The notes: generated from the letters alone by a model not told the origin. DNA of 64,000 bases from Salinibaculum rarum (GCF_030505615.1 NZ_CP129992.1:2790001-2854000); one strand, 5' to 3'; positions 35,841 through 44,723 are shown, numbered from the stretch's first letter. Made by a program: numbers and translations.

Positions 35841-35851
35841 CTATATTTAAA
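35841..35851 (-). promoter_or_regulatory. TATA box of mbf1
   Basis: Minus-strand TTTAAATATAG, 20-30 nt before the ATG at 35821; good consensus. Confidence 0.65.
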
Positions 35852-35985
35852 CGTCCGTTTTTCGACGGCACAGTGGGCCCGGAGCTATCCACACAGTGAC
35901 GTGTCACTGCGGAAAGTCGGGACCGCGAAACGAAAGCGCTTTTACCCAAACGTTCGGTACGTCTGAGTGCAGACAGACACAGCGT

Positions 35986-36070
35986 GCGTGGGTAGCCAAG
36001 CCAGGCCAACGGCGCAGCGTTGAGGGCGCTGTCCTGTAGAGGTCCGCCGGTTCAAATCCGGTCCCACGCA
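35986..36070 (+). tRNA. tRNA-Leu (anticodon GAG)
   Basis: 85 nt. The acceptor stem GCGTGGG pairs with CCCACGC, with discriminator A. The anticodon stem CAGCG/CGCTG encloses TTGAGGG, giving GAG. A long class-II variable arm (TCCTGTAGAGGTCC region) and the T-arm GCCGG TTCAAAT CCGGT follow. CCA is not encoded. A TTTTAC box lies ~45 nt upstream, so a short 5' leader is expected. Confidence 0.95.
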
Positions 36071-36074
36071 CTGC

Positions 36075-36138
36075 TTCCGCAAGCTAGCGCGAGCGGAAAA
36101 GTGCGGGTGCGATCCTTTCAGGATTCAGCACCCACGCA
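36075..36138 (+). other. two hairpins in the tRNA-Leu(GAG) trailer
   Basis: Hairpin 1: TTCCGC (36075-36080) with GCGGAA (36093-36098). Hairpin 2: GGGTGC (36105-36110) with GCACCC (36128-36133), extended by ATCC (36112-36115) with GGAT (36121-36124). The octamer CCCACGCA, identical to the tRNA 3' end, recurs at 36131-36138. It may be a terminator or processing structure, or an old attachment-site scar. Confidence 0.4.
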
Positions 36139-36221
36139 AACTTCCTTTCGACGCTACATACCGAGCAGCGGCGCTGTTTTGTCGAGGTTCCACTTCCTGG
36201 CGACCACTTCGCAAAGAGTGG

Positions 36222-37526
36222 CTACTCCGGAGCGAACTGCGTCGCGAGTTCTCGGGCGCGCTCGCGAACAGCGTCGGCGTCACAGCACCGAATCTCGCCG
36301 TCATCCTGGAGGACGTTCCCGTCGACCATCGTGAACACGACGTCGTCGCCGTGGGTGGCATAGACCAGCGCCGAGAGCGGGTCGTGGACAGGGACCGACC
36401 GGGCCGCGTCCGTCGAGAGGCCGATGACGTCCGCACGCCACCCTTCTCGGAGCGCGCCGAGGCGGTCGAAGCCGGCCGCGCGTGCCCCGTCGACCGTCGC
36501 CATCTCGAAGACGGTTTCGGCGGGCAGGGCCGTCGCGTCTTCCGAGTCGACTTTCGCCAGCAGACTCCCCTGTCGCATCTCGGTAAAGGGGTCGAGCGTG
36601 TTGTTACAGGGCGGCCCGTCGTTGCCCAGGGCGACAGTAATCCCGCGGTCGAGATAGTCGGGAATCGGCGCGACGCCGCTTGCCAGTTTCATATTCGAGG
36701 ACGGACAGTGAACGACGTTCGTCCCCGTCTCCGCGAGAATCTCGCGTTCGCGCTCGTCGGTCCAGACACAGTGTGCGAGGAGGACGTCCTCGCCGGTCAG
36801 ACCCACCTCGTCCAGCCAGCGAATGTTTCCCATTCCAGTGCGCTCGCGGACGGTCGCCACCTCGTCGCGGGTCTCGCTGGCGTGGGTGTGGATGCGCACG
36901 CCTTCGTGGCTGTCCGCGAGGTCGCGCACACCGCGGAGACACGCCTCCGAGCATGAGACTGCAAACCGCGGCGTGACCGCGTAGCGAATCCGGTCGTCGA
37001 ACGCCCCGTGGTACTCCCGGATGAGTCGGGCCGATTCGGTCAGCCCTGCCTCGGCGTCCTCCAGCAGACCGTCGGGAGCGTCCCGGTCCATCAGCACTTT
37101 CCCGAGCACGCCACGGATACCCAGGTCGCCGGCAGCCTCGAAGGCCGCGTCGGCGTGGCGGACAGAGAGGTGGTCGACGACCGTGGTCGTTCCACTCTCG
37201 ATACACTCCAGGTACCCGAGCTTCGCGGCGACGCCCATCGTCTCCCGGTCCATCGCGGCCTCCATCGGCAGGACGTGCTCGAACAGCCACTCGAGCAGGG
37301 GCGCGTCGTCGGCGAGACCGCGGCCGAGACTCTGGACGCTGTGGACGTGCGCGCCGACGAGGCCCGGTGCGACGACGTCGAACGACCGGCGCTCGTGGTC
37401 GGGATAGTGTTCGAGTGCGTCAGTCCGGTCGCCGACGAAGACGATTTCGTCGCCAGCGGTGACGACTGCGCCGTCCGTGACGACGGTCGAACTGTCCGCG
37501 ACGACTGTCCCGGAGAGCAGCATCAT
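36222..37526 (-). CDS. amidohydrolase, adenosine/5'-deoxyadenosine deaminase-like
   Basis: 434 residues. Metal ligands: VGAHVHSVQSLGRG (HxH), IHTHASETRDE, LLAHCVWTDER and VALGNDGPPCNN (Asp). This is the SsnA/MtaD chlorohydrolase-like branch; archaeal members deaminate S-adenosylhomocysteine, 5'-deoxyadenosine or methylthioadenosine. Two adjacent ATG codons (37526, 37523) start the frame, with a TATA box 23-29 nt upstream. Confidence 0.9.
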   Translation of the reverse strand: MMLLSGTVVADSSTVVTDGAVVTAGDEIVFVGDRTDALEHYPDHERRSFDVVAPGLVGAHVHSVQSLGRGLADDAPLLEWLFEHVLPMEAAMDRETMGVAAKLGYLECIESGTTTVVDHLSVRHADAAFEAAGDLGIRGVLGKVLMDRDAPDGLLEDAEAGLTESARLIREYHGAFDDRIRYAVTPRFAVSCSEACLRGVRDLADSHEGVRIHTHASETRDEVATVRERTGMGNIRWLDEVGLTGEDVLLAHCVWTDEREREILAETGTNVVHCPSSNMKLASGVAPIPDYLDRGITVALGNDGPPCNNTLDPFTEMRQGSLLAKVDSEDATALPAETVFEMATVDGARAAGFDRLGALREGWRADVIGLSTDAARSVPVHDPLSALVYATHGDDVVFTMVDGNVLQDDGEIRCCDADAVRERARELATQFAPE

Positions 37527-37548
37527 CCACGTATCGGACCCGAGAGAG

Positions 37549-37555
37549 TATAAAA
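37549..37555 (-). promoter_or_regulatory. TATA box of the amidohydrolase
   Basis: Minus-strand TTTTATA is 23-29 nt before the ATG at 37526, typical leaderless spacing. Confidence 0.6.
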
Positions 37556-37634
37556 CAGACCGGCGCTGAGGTCCCGAGAGGGAGCGAGGAACGCACCGCT
37601 GGCGGAGTGGAAACCCAAGAAAGGAGTCAGGTAG

Positions 37635-39464
37635 TTAGTAGCTGCGCTCTTTGGGCTCGTAGGTCTGTTCTTTGCCTTCGAGGATGACGGGCTTGTAGTA
37701 GAGGTTCGGCGTGCCGTCGTTCCACTGGATCATCGTGTGCTTGAGCCACTCCTCGTCTTTCCGCTCCTGGTGCTGTTTGCGCCAGTGGGCACCACGGAAC
37801 TCCTCGCGGGCCAGTGCGCCGAGGGTGATTGCCTCTGCGAGGTCGAGGATGTTCCGGGTCTCCATCGTGTGGAGGAGGTCCGTGTTGAACGTCCGGGAGG
37901 GGTCGGAGACGCCGACGTGCTGGTAGCGCTCGCGTCCCTCACGGATGTCTTCCAGTGCGTCCTTGAGGTTGCTCTCCTCGCGGAACACGTTGACGTTCTG
38001 GGTCATCGACTCCTGGATGTCCTCGCGGACGTCCGCGTGGTTGATGCCGTCGCGTTCCAGGAGTGTCTCGATGCGCTCTTTCTCCTGCGCGACCGTATCC
38101 TCGATAACTGCTTCGGGGTCGGCCATCGCACCGCCGTCGGCGACTGCGTCCTCGTCGCTGCCACTGATAGCGCCCGGGGTCACCGGGGTGTCGACTTCGC
38201 CGTCCTCGGATTCGGCGGAGGGACCGATCGGAACCTCCGCGTCGGCCATGTCCTTGCCGGCAGCGTGGTGGCCCGCTCGCGCACCGAACACGAGCAGTTC
38301 CGGCAGGGCGTTCCCGCCGAGGCGGTTCGCGCCGTGCATGGAGACACAGGCACACTCGCCGGCGGCGTACAGGCCGTCGATGCAGGTCTCGCCATTCTCG
38401 TCGGTCTCGATGCCGCCCATCTCGTAGTGCTGGCCGGGCTTGACCGGCATCGGCTCGTCGAGGCCGTCGACGCCCTCGAAGTCCTCCGCGAGGTGGAGGA
38501 TGTTTTCGAGACGGTCGAGAATGCGCTCCTCACCGAGGTGGCGCATGTCGAGGTGGACGTACTCGTCGTCGATACCTCGACCCTCGTTGACTTCGGTCAG
38601 TTCCGCCCGCGAGACCACGTCGCGCGAGGCGAGTTCGCCGTCGTTGTTCGCGTAGCCGTACTCGAACATCAGGCGCTCCTCGTCGTCGTTGTAGAGGATG
38701 CCACCTTCGCCACGGACACCCTCGGAGATGAGGACACCCGTCGAAGGGAGCGTTGTGGGGTGGAACTGGACGAACTCCATGTCCTCGATTGGGACGCCGG
38801 CGCGGTAGGCCATCGCCTGCCCGTCGCCGGTGTTCGCGACGGCGTTGGTGGTGTGGCTGAAGACCTGCCCCAGACCGCCGGTGGCGAGGATGACGCCGTC
38901 TGGCGCGTGGAAGCCGGCGACTTCGCCGGACTTGATGTCGTAGGCGACACAGCCGTGACACGTCCGGTCTTCGGGGTCGTCGTGGTCGGTGACAGCGAGG
39001 TTCGTGACGTGCCACTCGTCGTACACCTCGATGCCTCGCTTGACGACCTGCTCGTACATCGTGTGCAGCAAGTGGTGACCCGTCTCCGCGCCCGCGTAGG
39101 TCGTCCGGGGGAAAGAGAGGCCGCCGAACGGTCGCTGAGAGACTTTTCCGTCCTCCTCGCGCGAGAACGGCATCCCCCAGTGTTCGAGTTGGATGACCTC
39201 GTCTGGAGCCGTCTGTGCGAACGTGTCGACTGCGGGGGCGTCGCTGAGGTAGTCGGCCCCTTTCATCGTGTCGTACGCGTGGAGGTCCCAGGAGTCCTCT
39301 TCGTGGAGCGCGGCGTTGATACCGCCCTCTGCCGCGCCTGTGTGACTGCGCACCGGGTGGAGCTTCGTCACCAGCGCGACATCGGCTCCTTCCTCGTGCG
39401 CTGCAATCGCCGCTCGAAGGCCAGCGCCGCCAGCGCCGACCACGATAACGTCGTGTTCGTACAT
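37635..39464 (-). CDS. sdhA: succinate dehydrogenase flavoprotein subunit
   Basis: 609 residues. The FAD dinucleotide motif is VIVVGAGGAGLRAAIAA, the flavinylated His is in VRSHTGAAEGGINAAL, and the active-site segments are QFHPTTLPSTGVLISEGVRGEGG and MHGANRLGGNALPELLVFGARAG. It oxidises succinate and passes electrons to SdhB. Normally it follows sdhB directly; here 858 bp and an opposing cupin gene lie between, so it must use its own promoter or read-through. A weak TATA-like CATTAGAAC lies about 28 nt before the ATG. Confidence 0.97.
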   Translation of the reverse strand: MYEHDVIVVGAGGAGLRAAIAAHEEGADVALVTKLHPVRSHTGAAEGGINAALHEEDSWDLHAYDTMKGADYLSDAPAVDTFAQTAPDEVIQLEHWGMPFSREEDGKVSQRPFGGLSFPRTTYAGAETGHHLLHTMYEQVVKRGIEVYDEWHVTNLAVTDHDDPEDRTCHGCVAYDIKSGEVAGFHAPDGVILATGGLGQVFSHTTNAVANTGDGQAMAYRAGVPIEDMEFVQFHPTTLPSTGVLISEGVRGEGGILYNDDEERLMFEYGYANNDGELASRDVVSRAELTEVNEGRGIDDEYVHLDMRHLGEERILDRLENILHLAEDFEGVDGLDEPMPVKPGQHYEMGGIETDENGETCIDGLYAAGECACVSMHGANRLGGNALPELLVFGARAGHHAAGKDMADAEVPIGPSAESEDGEVDTPVTPGAISGSDEDAVADGGAMADPEAVIEDTVAQEKERIETLLERDGINHADVREDIQESMTQNVNVFREESNLKDALEDIREGRERYQHVGVSDPSRTFNTDLLHTMETRNILDLAEAITLGALAREEFRGAHWRKQHQERKDEEWLKHTMIQWNDGTPNLYYKPVILEGKEQTYEPKERSY

Positions 39465-39685
39465 AGTTGAAAGGTTGACTGTAGCGTTCTAATGGTTCCG
39501 GTTGACGGCCGGGCCGTCCGCCGGGCGTACGTCGCTCTCAGGACTGTGTGTAGTAAATTCTTGCGTCGTGTGTGCGTGCCTACGCGCTCGTGTCGGTATC
39601 ACCAACCCACAACTGCGGTCCGCCACGCTATTGTGACGAGAACGGAGAGTCACTGAACAGGGCGGCGTGTGAACGATTGCCAAAC

Positions 39686-39692
39686 TTATAAA
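39686..39692 (+). promoter_or_regulatory. TATA box of the cupin gene
   Basis: TTATAAA lies 25-31 nt before the ATG at 39717, pointing to a leaderless mRNA for the gene inserted within the sdh locus. Confidence 0.65.
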
Positions 39693-39716
39693 TGGTTGTG
39701 GACGACAGCATGGGAT

Positions 39717-40322
39717 ATGACTGTGGACCAACAGGAAATTGCCGCTGCGAATCCACACGTCGTCAGAAAGAGCGGACACGAGACGGACGGGGAGTTCGTA
39801 CAGTTCGAGAGCACGATATACCCCGATTCAGTCGACAGTCCGGCCGCAGACGAACTCACTCACGAGCCGTGGGGTCTCGACAACGACTTCGAGCACATCC
39901 ACCCCGACCAAGAGGAGCGATGGGAGGTACTTTCGGGCGAACTACGGGTCACTATCGATGGCGAGGAGCAGTTCTTGGAGGAAGGAGACGAGATTTCGCT
40001 GCCGAGAGACGTGCCCCACCAACACCACAATCCGACCGACGAGCCGATTCGGGTCGTCTGGGAGCGTCGCCCGGCGTTTCAAAGCGAGGAGTGGGCCGAA
40101 AGCGTGTACGCGCTGGCACAGGCCGGGGAAACGAACGCGGAAGGGGTGCCAAATCCCCTGCAAATCGCAGTGTGGATTGACGCCTATCCGCAGGAAACGG
40201 CCTACCCGACTGTCGTCCCGGTCGGCGTCCAGCGGACCGTGTCGTCGTTGCTCGCGCCCGTCGGTCGGCGCATGGGCTATCGGGCAACGTACTCCAGAGA
40301 AAACGTCGAAACGCGGCCGTAG
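39717..40322 (+). CDS. cupin domain protein inside the succinate dehydrogenase locus
   Basis: 201 residues from ATG 39717 (MTVDQQEIAAANPHVVRK). A single cupin domain: motif 1 FEHIHPDQEERWEVLSGELRVTIDG, motif 2 EGDEISLPRDVPHQHHNPTDEPI. The remaining ~80 residues are helical, with TVVPVGVQRTVSSLLAPVGRRMGYR that may touch the membrane. Metal-binding His/Glu are in place; the ligand is unknown. It runs opposite to sdhCDBA and ends exactly where the sdhB stop begins (no spacer). Confidence 0.88.
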   Translation: MTVDQQEIAAANPHVVRKSGHETDGEFVQFESTIYPDSVDSPAADELTHEPWGLDNDFEHIHPDQEERWEVLSGELRVTIDGEEQFLEEGDEISLPRDVPHQHHNPTDEPIRVVWERRPAFQSEEWAESVYALAQAGETNAEGVPNPLQIAVWIDAYPQETAYPTVVPVGVQRTVSSLLAPVGRRMGYRATYSRENVETRP

Positions 40323-41189
40323 TTACCAGAACTTCAGGTTGTTCTTGACCGACTCCCGCTTGAGCTCCTGGATGTGCTCGGTCAGCGGGATGTCCTTCGG
40401 ACAGACTTCGGTACAGGAGAACTGGGTCTGGCACCGCCAGACGCCGTGTTCCTGTTCGATGATGCGCAGACGCTCTTGCTTGCGGTCCTCGCCCTCGCGT
40501 TCGTCCATCGCAAAGCGGTAGGCCTTGTTGATGGCTGCCGGACCGAGATACTCGTTGTCGCCGGCGGCGATATTACACGAGGACATGCAGGCACCACACC
40601 AGATACAGCGAGTTGCCATCTTGACGTACTCGCGGTTCTCCGGGGTCTGGTGTTGCTCTGTGAGTTCCTCGTCGGGGAGTTCGTCGGCGTCGAAGTACGG
40701 TTCGACCGCGTCCATCTGGTCGTAGAAGTGCTGCATGTCGACGACCAGGTCTTTGACGACTTCCTGGTGGGGAAGTGGCTCGATGCGGATTGGGTCTTCG
40801 AGGTCGGCGAGTTGGGTCTTACAGCCCAGACGCTGCTTGCCGTTGACGAACAGCGCGTCTGACCCACAGACGGCCTGCCGACAGGAGTGGCGGAAGGTCA
40901 GCGTCGAATCGTAGTGGTCACGCGCGTAGATGAGCGCGTCGAGGATGGTCATTCCCTTGTGGAACGGGACGATGAAATCGTCGAAGCGCGGCTCTTCTTT
41001 CCCTTCGACTTCGGGGTCGTAGCGGAAAATCTTCAGTCGACGGGTGTGTTCGGCCTCGTCGAGTTCGGCTTCGACGCGCTCTGCGCGTGCGTCTGCACGC
41101 TGGCGCTTGATTTCCCGACGCTTCTCGCCCGGGGTCTGCTCGATCTCGCCCTCTTCTTCGGTTTCCTGAGTGTCGAGTTGCGTACTCAT
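40323..41189 (-). CDS. sdhB: succinate dehydrogenase iron-sulfur subunit
   Basis: 288 residues, longer than bacterial SdhB by a charged, coiled N-terminus (1-~60). [2Fe-2S] ligands: CRQAVCGSDALFVNG and a following LGC (Asp in place of the third Cys, as in several SdhB). [4Fe-4S] and [3Fe-4S] ligands: CIWCGACMSSCN and CQTQFSCTEVCPKDIP. It links SdhA to the membrane subunits. It starts 3 bp after sdhD. Confidence 0.97.
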   Translation of the reverse strand: MSTQLDTQETEEEGEIEQTPGEKRREIKRQRADARAERVEAELDEAEHTRRLKIFRYDPEVEGKEEPRFDDFIVPFHKGMTILDALIYARDHYDSTLTFRHSCRQAVCGSDALFVNGKQRLGCKTQLADLEDPIRIEPLPHQEVVKDLVVDMQHFYDQMDAVEPYFDADELPDEELTEQHQTPENREYVKMATRCIWCGACMSSCNIAAGDNEYLGPAAINKAYRFAMDEREGEDRKQERLRIIEQEHGVWRCQTQFSCTEVCPKDIPLTEHIQELKRESVKNNLKFW

Positions 41190-41192
41190 AGT

Positions 41193-41558
41193 TTAGATAA
41201 GGTTTGTCATTGCGATTGCGACGCGGGTCCCCTGGACGACCAGCAGGAGACCAGCCAGTGCCAGAACGCCACCGACAGCCTTCCGCTGGGAGCCTTTCAG
41301 GCCCATGTTGACCAGGGCGTTGTAGACGCCGTTGACGCCGTGGAACGTGGCGGTCACGAGGAACAGCCACATCGTCGCGAAGTAGCCCACCTGGCTCATC
41401 CGTGCCTGCGTGCCCAGGAACGTAATCTGGTCCGCGTGGTTCACGAAGTGCAACAGGAAAAAGTGGAAGGCGAGCACGCCGATGAGGAACACGGCAGTAA
41501 TCCGCTGGAAGAGCCAGCGGCGCCCACCACGGTCGAAGGAGGAGTAGTGTTCAGCCAT
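41193..41558 (-). CDS. sdhD: succinate dehydrogenase membrane subunit D
   Basis: 121 residues, three helices: FQRITAVFLIGVLAFHFFLLHFVN, VGYFATMWLFLVTATFHGVNGVYNAL and a C-terminal VGGVLALAGLLLVVQGTRVAI. His residues in helices 1 and 2 can bind heme b. It anchors the complex and reduces quinone (menaquinone in halophiles). It is 2 bp after sdhC. Confidence 0.92.
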   Translation of the reverse strand: MAEHYSSFDRGGRRWLFQRITAVFLIGVLAFHFFLLHFVNHADQITFLGTQARMSQVGYFATMWLFLVTATFHGVNGVYNALVNMGLKGSQRKAVGGVLALAGLLLVVQGTRVAIAMTNLI

Positions 41559-41560
41559 TG

Positions 41561-41956
41561 TTACAGGAGCTTCCCCCCGAGGAAGGTTGGGACGCTTGCG
41601 ACGGCGATTGCACCGGTCAGGACCAGCGACGCGTAGAAGCTCTTGTCCTGCACTTCGAGGCCGACGCCAAGGTCCACGAACAGCAGTCGGATGCCGTTCA
41701 GGATGTGGAACACGGCGACGGCGAGCAGGCCAACCTCAAGGAATCGCACGACGAGCAGTTCCTCGAGTCCCTGCAGCGTGCCCGTGTACAGTTCAGCGCC
41801 GCCAGTTGCTGTGCTCAACACTGCGATGTGTGTAAAGAGGTAACCGACGAGTACCCAGCCGGTGAACTTGTGGAAGATCCAGGCCCACATGCCGGCGGAA
41901 AACTCCCGCCACCGTCCGAAGTCTTCGACGGTGCCTCGGTCGTACGTCTGACTCAT
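41561..41956 (-). CDS. sdhC: succinate dehydrogenase cytochrome b556 subunit C
   Basis: 131 residues from [12 protein letters not shown]. Three helices, with [22 protein letters not shown] as the first (heme-ligand His), [26 protein letters not shown] and a last hydrophobic stretch. The in-frame ATG eight codons upstream lies at the expected transcription start and is less likely. First gene of the sdh operon, with a TATA-like element 24-31 nt before the ATG. Confidence 0.92.
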   Translation of the reverse strand: MSQTYDRGTVEDFGRWREFSAGMWAWIFHKFTGWVLVGYLFTHIAVLSTATGGAELYTGTLQGLEELLVVRFLEVGLLAVAVFHILNGIRLLFVDLGVGLEVQDKSFYASLVLTGAIAVASVPTFLGGKLL

Positions 41957-41979
41957 ATATCGGGTCGTTGGCGTGGGCA

Positions 41980-41987
41980 CAAATAGT
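41980..41987 (-). promoter_or_regulatory. TATA-like element before sdhC
   Basis: Minus-strand ACTATTTG, 24-31 nt before the sdhC ATG at 41956. Confidence 0.45.
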
Positions 41988-42113
41988 AGTTTCTACACGC
42001 GGCTGCAATTCCCCCCTCGATGGCCCGATTTCTGCCGGTTCTGTCACTCACCGTTCGAATCCCACCGGCTGACGGGAACACGTTCGGCCCCTCGGCGTGG
42101 ACTGACCCAGCGG

Positions 42114-42548
42114 TTACGACCGCCCGTACAGCACGTTGGCCGTCATCACCATCACCGGGTCGTCGTCCTGGTTGCGCGTCGTGATTTTGGTCGTGACCAT
42201 CCCCCGGTCGTCGTCCCACGGTTCCTTGTCGACGTGTTCGGTCTCGACAGAGAGGACATCACCCGGCCGGACGGGATGGCGCCAGCGGAGTTCTTCGAGC
42301 CCCGGAGAGCCCATCGCCGCCGAGTCGTTGAGCTGGTTGTCGACGAGCATCCGCATCGTCATCGCGGCGGTGTGCCACCCGCTCGCGACCAGTTCACCGA
42401 ACATCGAATCTTCTGCAACCGCCGGGTCGACGTGGAACGGCTGTGGGTCGTACTGCTCGGCGAAGGCGACGATTTCCTCGGCGGTAACGTCGTAGGACCC
42501 GAAGGTCTCTGTCGCACCGATTTCGACTGTCTCGTAGGTACTGGTCAT
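42114..42548 (-). CDS. MaoC-family dehydratase
   Basis: 144 residues. A hotdog-fold hydratase: FGSYDVTAEEIVAFAEQYDPQPFHVDPAVAEDSMFGELVASGWHTAAM, with the Asp and His of the hydratase-2 motif (YDPQPFHVD), then RWRHPVRPGDVLSVETE. It adds water to enoyl-CoA with R stereochemistry and may feed PHA or an acyl-CoA route. Together with the thiolase and acyl-CoA dehydrogenases it belongs to the scattered acyl-CoA module. Confidence 0.93.
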   Translation of the reverse strand: MTSTYETVEIGATETFGSYDVTAEEIVAFAEQYDPQPFHVDPAVAEDSMFGELVASGWHTAAMTMRMLVDNQLNDSAAMGSPGLEELRWRHPVRPGDVLSVETEHVDKEPWDDDRGMVTTKITTRNQDDDPVMVMTANVLYGRS

Positions 42549-42590
42549 AGAAGAGGAATCGCGAGTGAAAACAAGTAGTCTCCGACTTCG

Positions 42591-43388
42591 TCAGTTGGCG
42601 CTTTCGTTGGTCTGTTCGGTCAGGAACTGCTCGAACTCTTCTTGACTCGTGACTTCGACGGTCCCGAGCATCCCGGAGTGACCCACGCCACAGTACTCGG
42701 CGCAGTACAGCTGGTACTCGCCTTCGTTGTTTGCCTGCGTGATGAGCGTGTTGTACGTGCCCGGGAAGGCGTCGGATTTCAGGCCGAGTTGCGGGACGTG
42801 GAACGCGTGGAGCCAGTCGGTCGACGTGATGTTAAATCGGACGGGCCGGTCGGTCGGTATCATCAGGCCCTGCCCGTCGGTACCGGCCTGCGTGTACTGC
42901 ACCTCTGAGACCGTTGCGTTCTCACCCAGGTTACGCTCGTCGACGACTTCGCCGACAGTCTCGTTGGGGTACGTGTACGTCCAGGCGTACTTCTGTGCGG
43001 TCACCTGAATCTCGATGGGGTCCTGTTCGGTTTCGAGTTCCTGATTGGAACTTGCGGTCACGAACGGGTCCGCGAGGACGGTGTACGAGCCGATGCCGAC
43101 TGCGACCAGGATGATAGCGGTAGCGACCGTCCAGGTGATTTCCAGACGGCGGTTCTCTCTGGTCGGGAGCGGTTCGTCCTGTTTGCGATACTTCCAGACC
43201 GTATAGATGAGGATGCCCTCGACGAGCACCGCAATTGGGATTGCCAGAAACAGCAGCCAGCTGTTGATGCCCCAGATGAGCTCCTCGGTCGTCGTGTCGG
43301 CCGTCGACTGGGCCGCCGCAGGGTCGACGACGAACGCGAGGAAAAGCACGCCAAGGAGCGTGGCAAGCCCGACACGTCGCTGATTCAT
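42591..43388 (-). CDS. coxB: cytochrome c oxidase subunit II
   Basis: 265 residues. Signal peptide ~1-26 ending AAAQS, two helices (SWLLFLAIPIAVLVEGILIYTV and WTVATAIILVAVGIGSYTVL) and the extracellular cupredoxin with the CuA site: His in STDWLHAFHVPQLGLK, then CAEYCGVGHSGM. It accepts electrons from halocyanin or a similar donor. Subunit I is not in the window. A TATA box 27-35 nt before the ATG suggests an independent, leaderless start. Confidence 0.96.
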   Translation of the reverse strand: MNQRRVGLATLLGVLFLAFVVDPAAAQSTADTTTEELIWGINSWLLFLAIPIAVLVEGILIYTVWKYRKQDEPLPTRENRRLEITWTVATAIILVAVGIGSYTVLADPFVTASSNQELETEQDPIEIQVTAQKYAWTYTYPNETVGEVVDERNLGENATVSEVQYTQAGTDGQGLMIPTDRPVRFNITSTDWLHAFHVPQLGLKSDAFPGTYNTLITQANNEGEYQLYCAEYCGVGHSGMLGTVEVTSQEEFEQFLTEQTNESAN

Positions 43389-43414
43389 GCGTAGGCCAGG
43401 ATTAGGATTTGCCG

Positions 43415-43423
43415 CATAAATAG
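43415..43423 (-). promoter_or_regulatory. TATA box of coxB
   Basis: Minus-strand CTATTTATG, 27-35 nt before the ATG at 43388. Confidence 0.6.
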
Positions 43424-43491
43424 CTACTGTCTTTCAGGCATGGCGCTGTCCCGAGCGGCCGAAAAACGACTCCAAACGCGTCCTGTACCCG

Positions 43492-44583
43492 TCAGGACCG
43501 ACGGCCCGCGAGCAGTCCAGCCACGAGCATGGCAATCACCGCGACCCCGACGCCGAAGCCTGGCCCGTTCGCACTGGCCGACTCGGAGTCGGGCGTCTCG
43601 TCGGCTCCGCATGTCGTCGGGTCGGGCGTCTCGACGTTCTCGAAGTCGATTTGCTCGTAGGCGTCAGGGTGGAACGCCTCGGCGAGAGTCCGCAAAACCA
43701 GCGTCGTGCGCGGGCCGGGTTGGTTGATGTAGTTGCCGTTGACCCGGACAATCTGGTTTTCCCGGACTGCGGTGGAACCGTTGACTGCCTCGTTCGACGG
43801 GACCGGGGACCCCTCCTGCACGACGAGCCACTGTGGGTCCCGGTCTGCGACGACCTCGGCGCTAATCGGCGGGACGTAGCCGTCGATGACGTCGGCTGCG
43901 ATGTTGTCCCCGCCGGCCGAGTTGATGATGTCGTTGATGAACGTGTTGTTCCCGGCCGTGTAGCCGTCACCGAGCGGGTAGTAGACCCGCGGGCGCTCCT
44001 CGCCGTCGACGCCAGCCCTGACGGCGTCGACAGTGGCCTGTGTCTCTGCGGACACCTGCGCAGCGGATTCGAACTCGCCGACGAGTCGGCCGGTCAGTTC
44101 GGTCTTGGCGGTGACGTCGTCGAAGGAGGTCGCGGCCTCGAAGCGGTAGACGGTCAGCCCTGCGTCCCGGAGATTGTTGACCGTCTCGTTGTTGACGATG
44201 TTCGGTGCGAGGACGAGGTCGGGGTTCAGCCCGACGACCTTCTCACGGACTGGCTGCAATCGGTTGTCGACGACGTTGGTCTTGGATTCGGACCCCTCCA
44301 GATACGAGGTGTACTGGCCGACCGGCATCCCGACGACCTTGTCCTGGGCGCCGATTTCCCACATCACCTGGGCCGCGCTCGGCCCGATAACCACGACACG
44401 GTCTGGCTCTTCGTCGACCGTTACTTCGGCTCCTGTCGCGTCGGTCGCCGATACCGGATACTCGCAGTCGACTGCCCCGTCGGACTGCGCTGTGACCTGC
44501 GGTGCCTGTCCCACTGCAACCCCGCTGAACGACGCGAGAAGTACTGTCACGGCGACGACTGCCGTAACGACTTGTCTGTGCAT
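43492..44583 (-). CDS. btuF: PGF-CTERM-anchored cobalamin-type ABC substrate-binding protein
   Basis: 363 residues. The Sec signal peptide (1-25) ends AVGQAP. The body is a class-III binding protein: VDEEPDRVVVIGPSAAQVMWEIGAQDKVVGMP, NPDLVLAPNIVNNETVNNLRDAGLTVYRF and DRDPQWLVVQEGSP. The C-terminus carries a Ser/Asp-rich spacer, then GPGFGVGVAVIAMLVAGLLAGRRS, a PGF-CTERM signal for archaeosortase processing and lipid attachment. It is divergent from btuC-btuD, with which it forms the uptake system. Confidence 0.92.
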   Translation of the reverse strand: MHRQVVTAVVAVTVLLASFSGVAVGQAPQVTAQSDGAVDCEYPVSATDATGAEVTVDEEPDRVVVIGPSAAQVMWEIGAQDKVVGMPVGQYTSYLEGSESKTNVVDNRLQPVREKVVGLNPDLVLAPNIVNNETVNNLRDAGLTVYRFEAATSFDDVTAKTELTGRLVGEFESAAQVSAETQATVDAVRAGVDGEERPRVYYPLGDGYTAGNNTFINDIINSAGGDNIAADVIDGYVPPISAEVVADRDPQWLVVQEGSPVPSNEAVNGSTAVRENQIVRVNGNYINQPGPRTTLVLRTLAEAFHPDAYEQIDFENVETPDPTTCGADETPDSESASANGPGFGVGVAVIAMLVAGLLAGRRS

Positions 44584-44605
44584 ATCCCACTACTCATCCG
44601 GTGGA

Positions 44606-44694
44606 AACAAGTATGTGACTAATTCAATTCGACTTGCGTTGGAACAATCGCCGTTTCGATACCGAAACGCAACTTTCGAAGAGGCAACAAGTAT
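44606..44694. promoter_or_regulatory. shared btuF/btuC control region
   Basis: The 140-bp divergent region contains a perfect inverted repeat GTTTCG-ATAC-CGAAAC (44653-44668) midway between the genes, and two direct copies of AACAAGTAT (44606-44614 and 44686-44694), each 23-38 bp from one start codon. The layout suggests one regulator controlling both directions. No cobalamin riboswitch is visible. Confidence 0.45.
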
Positions 44695-44723
44695 TTCCAT
44701 ACCGCAAATCGAGTTGATGAGAG

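Noticed and set aside
37737..39470. 577-codon frame antisense to sdhA
   Set aside because: Shadow frame of a well-supported flavoprotein gene; no domain.
44584..44723. Cobalamin riboswitch before btuC/btuF
   Set aside because: The 140-bp divergent region is too short and has no B12-box or multi-stem core; only a short inverted repeat is present.
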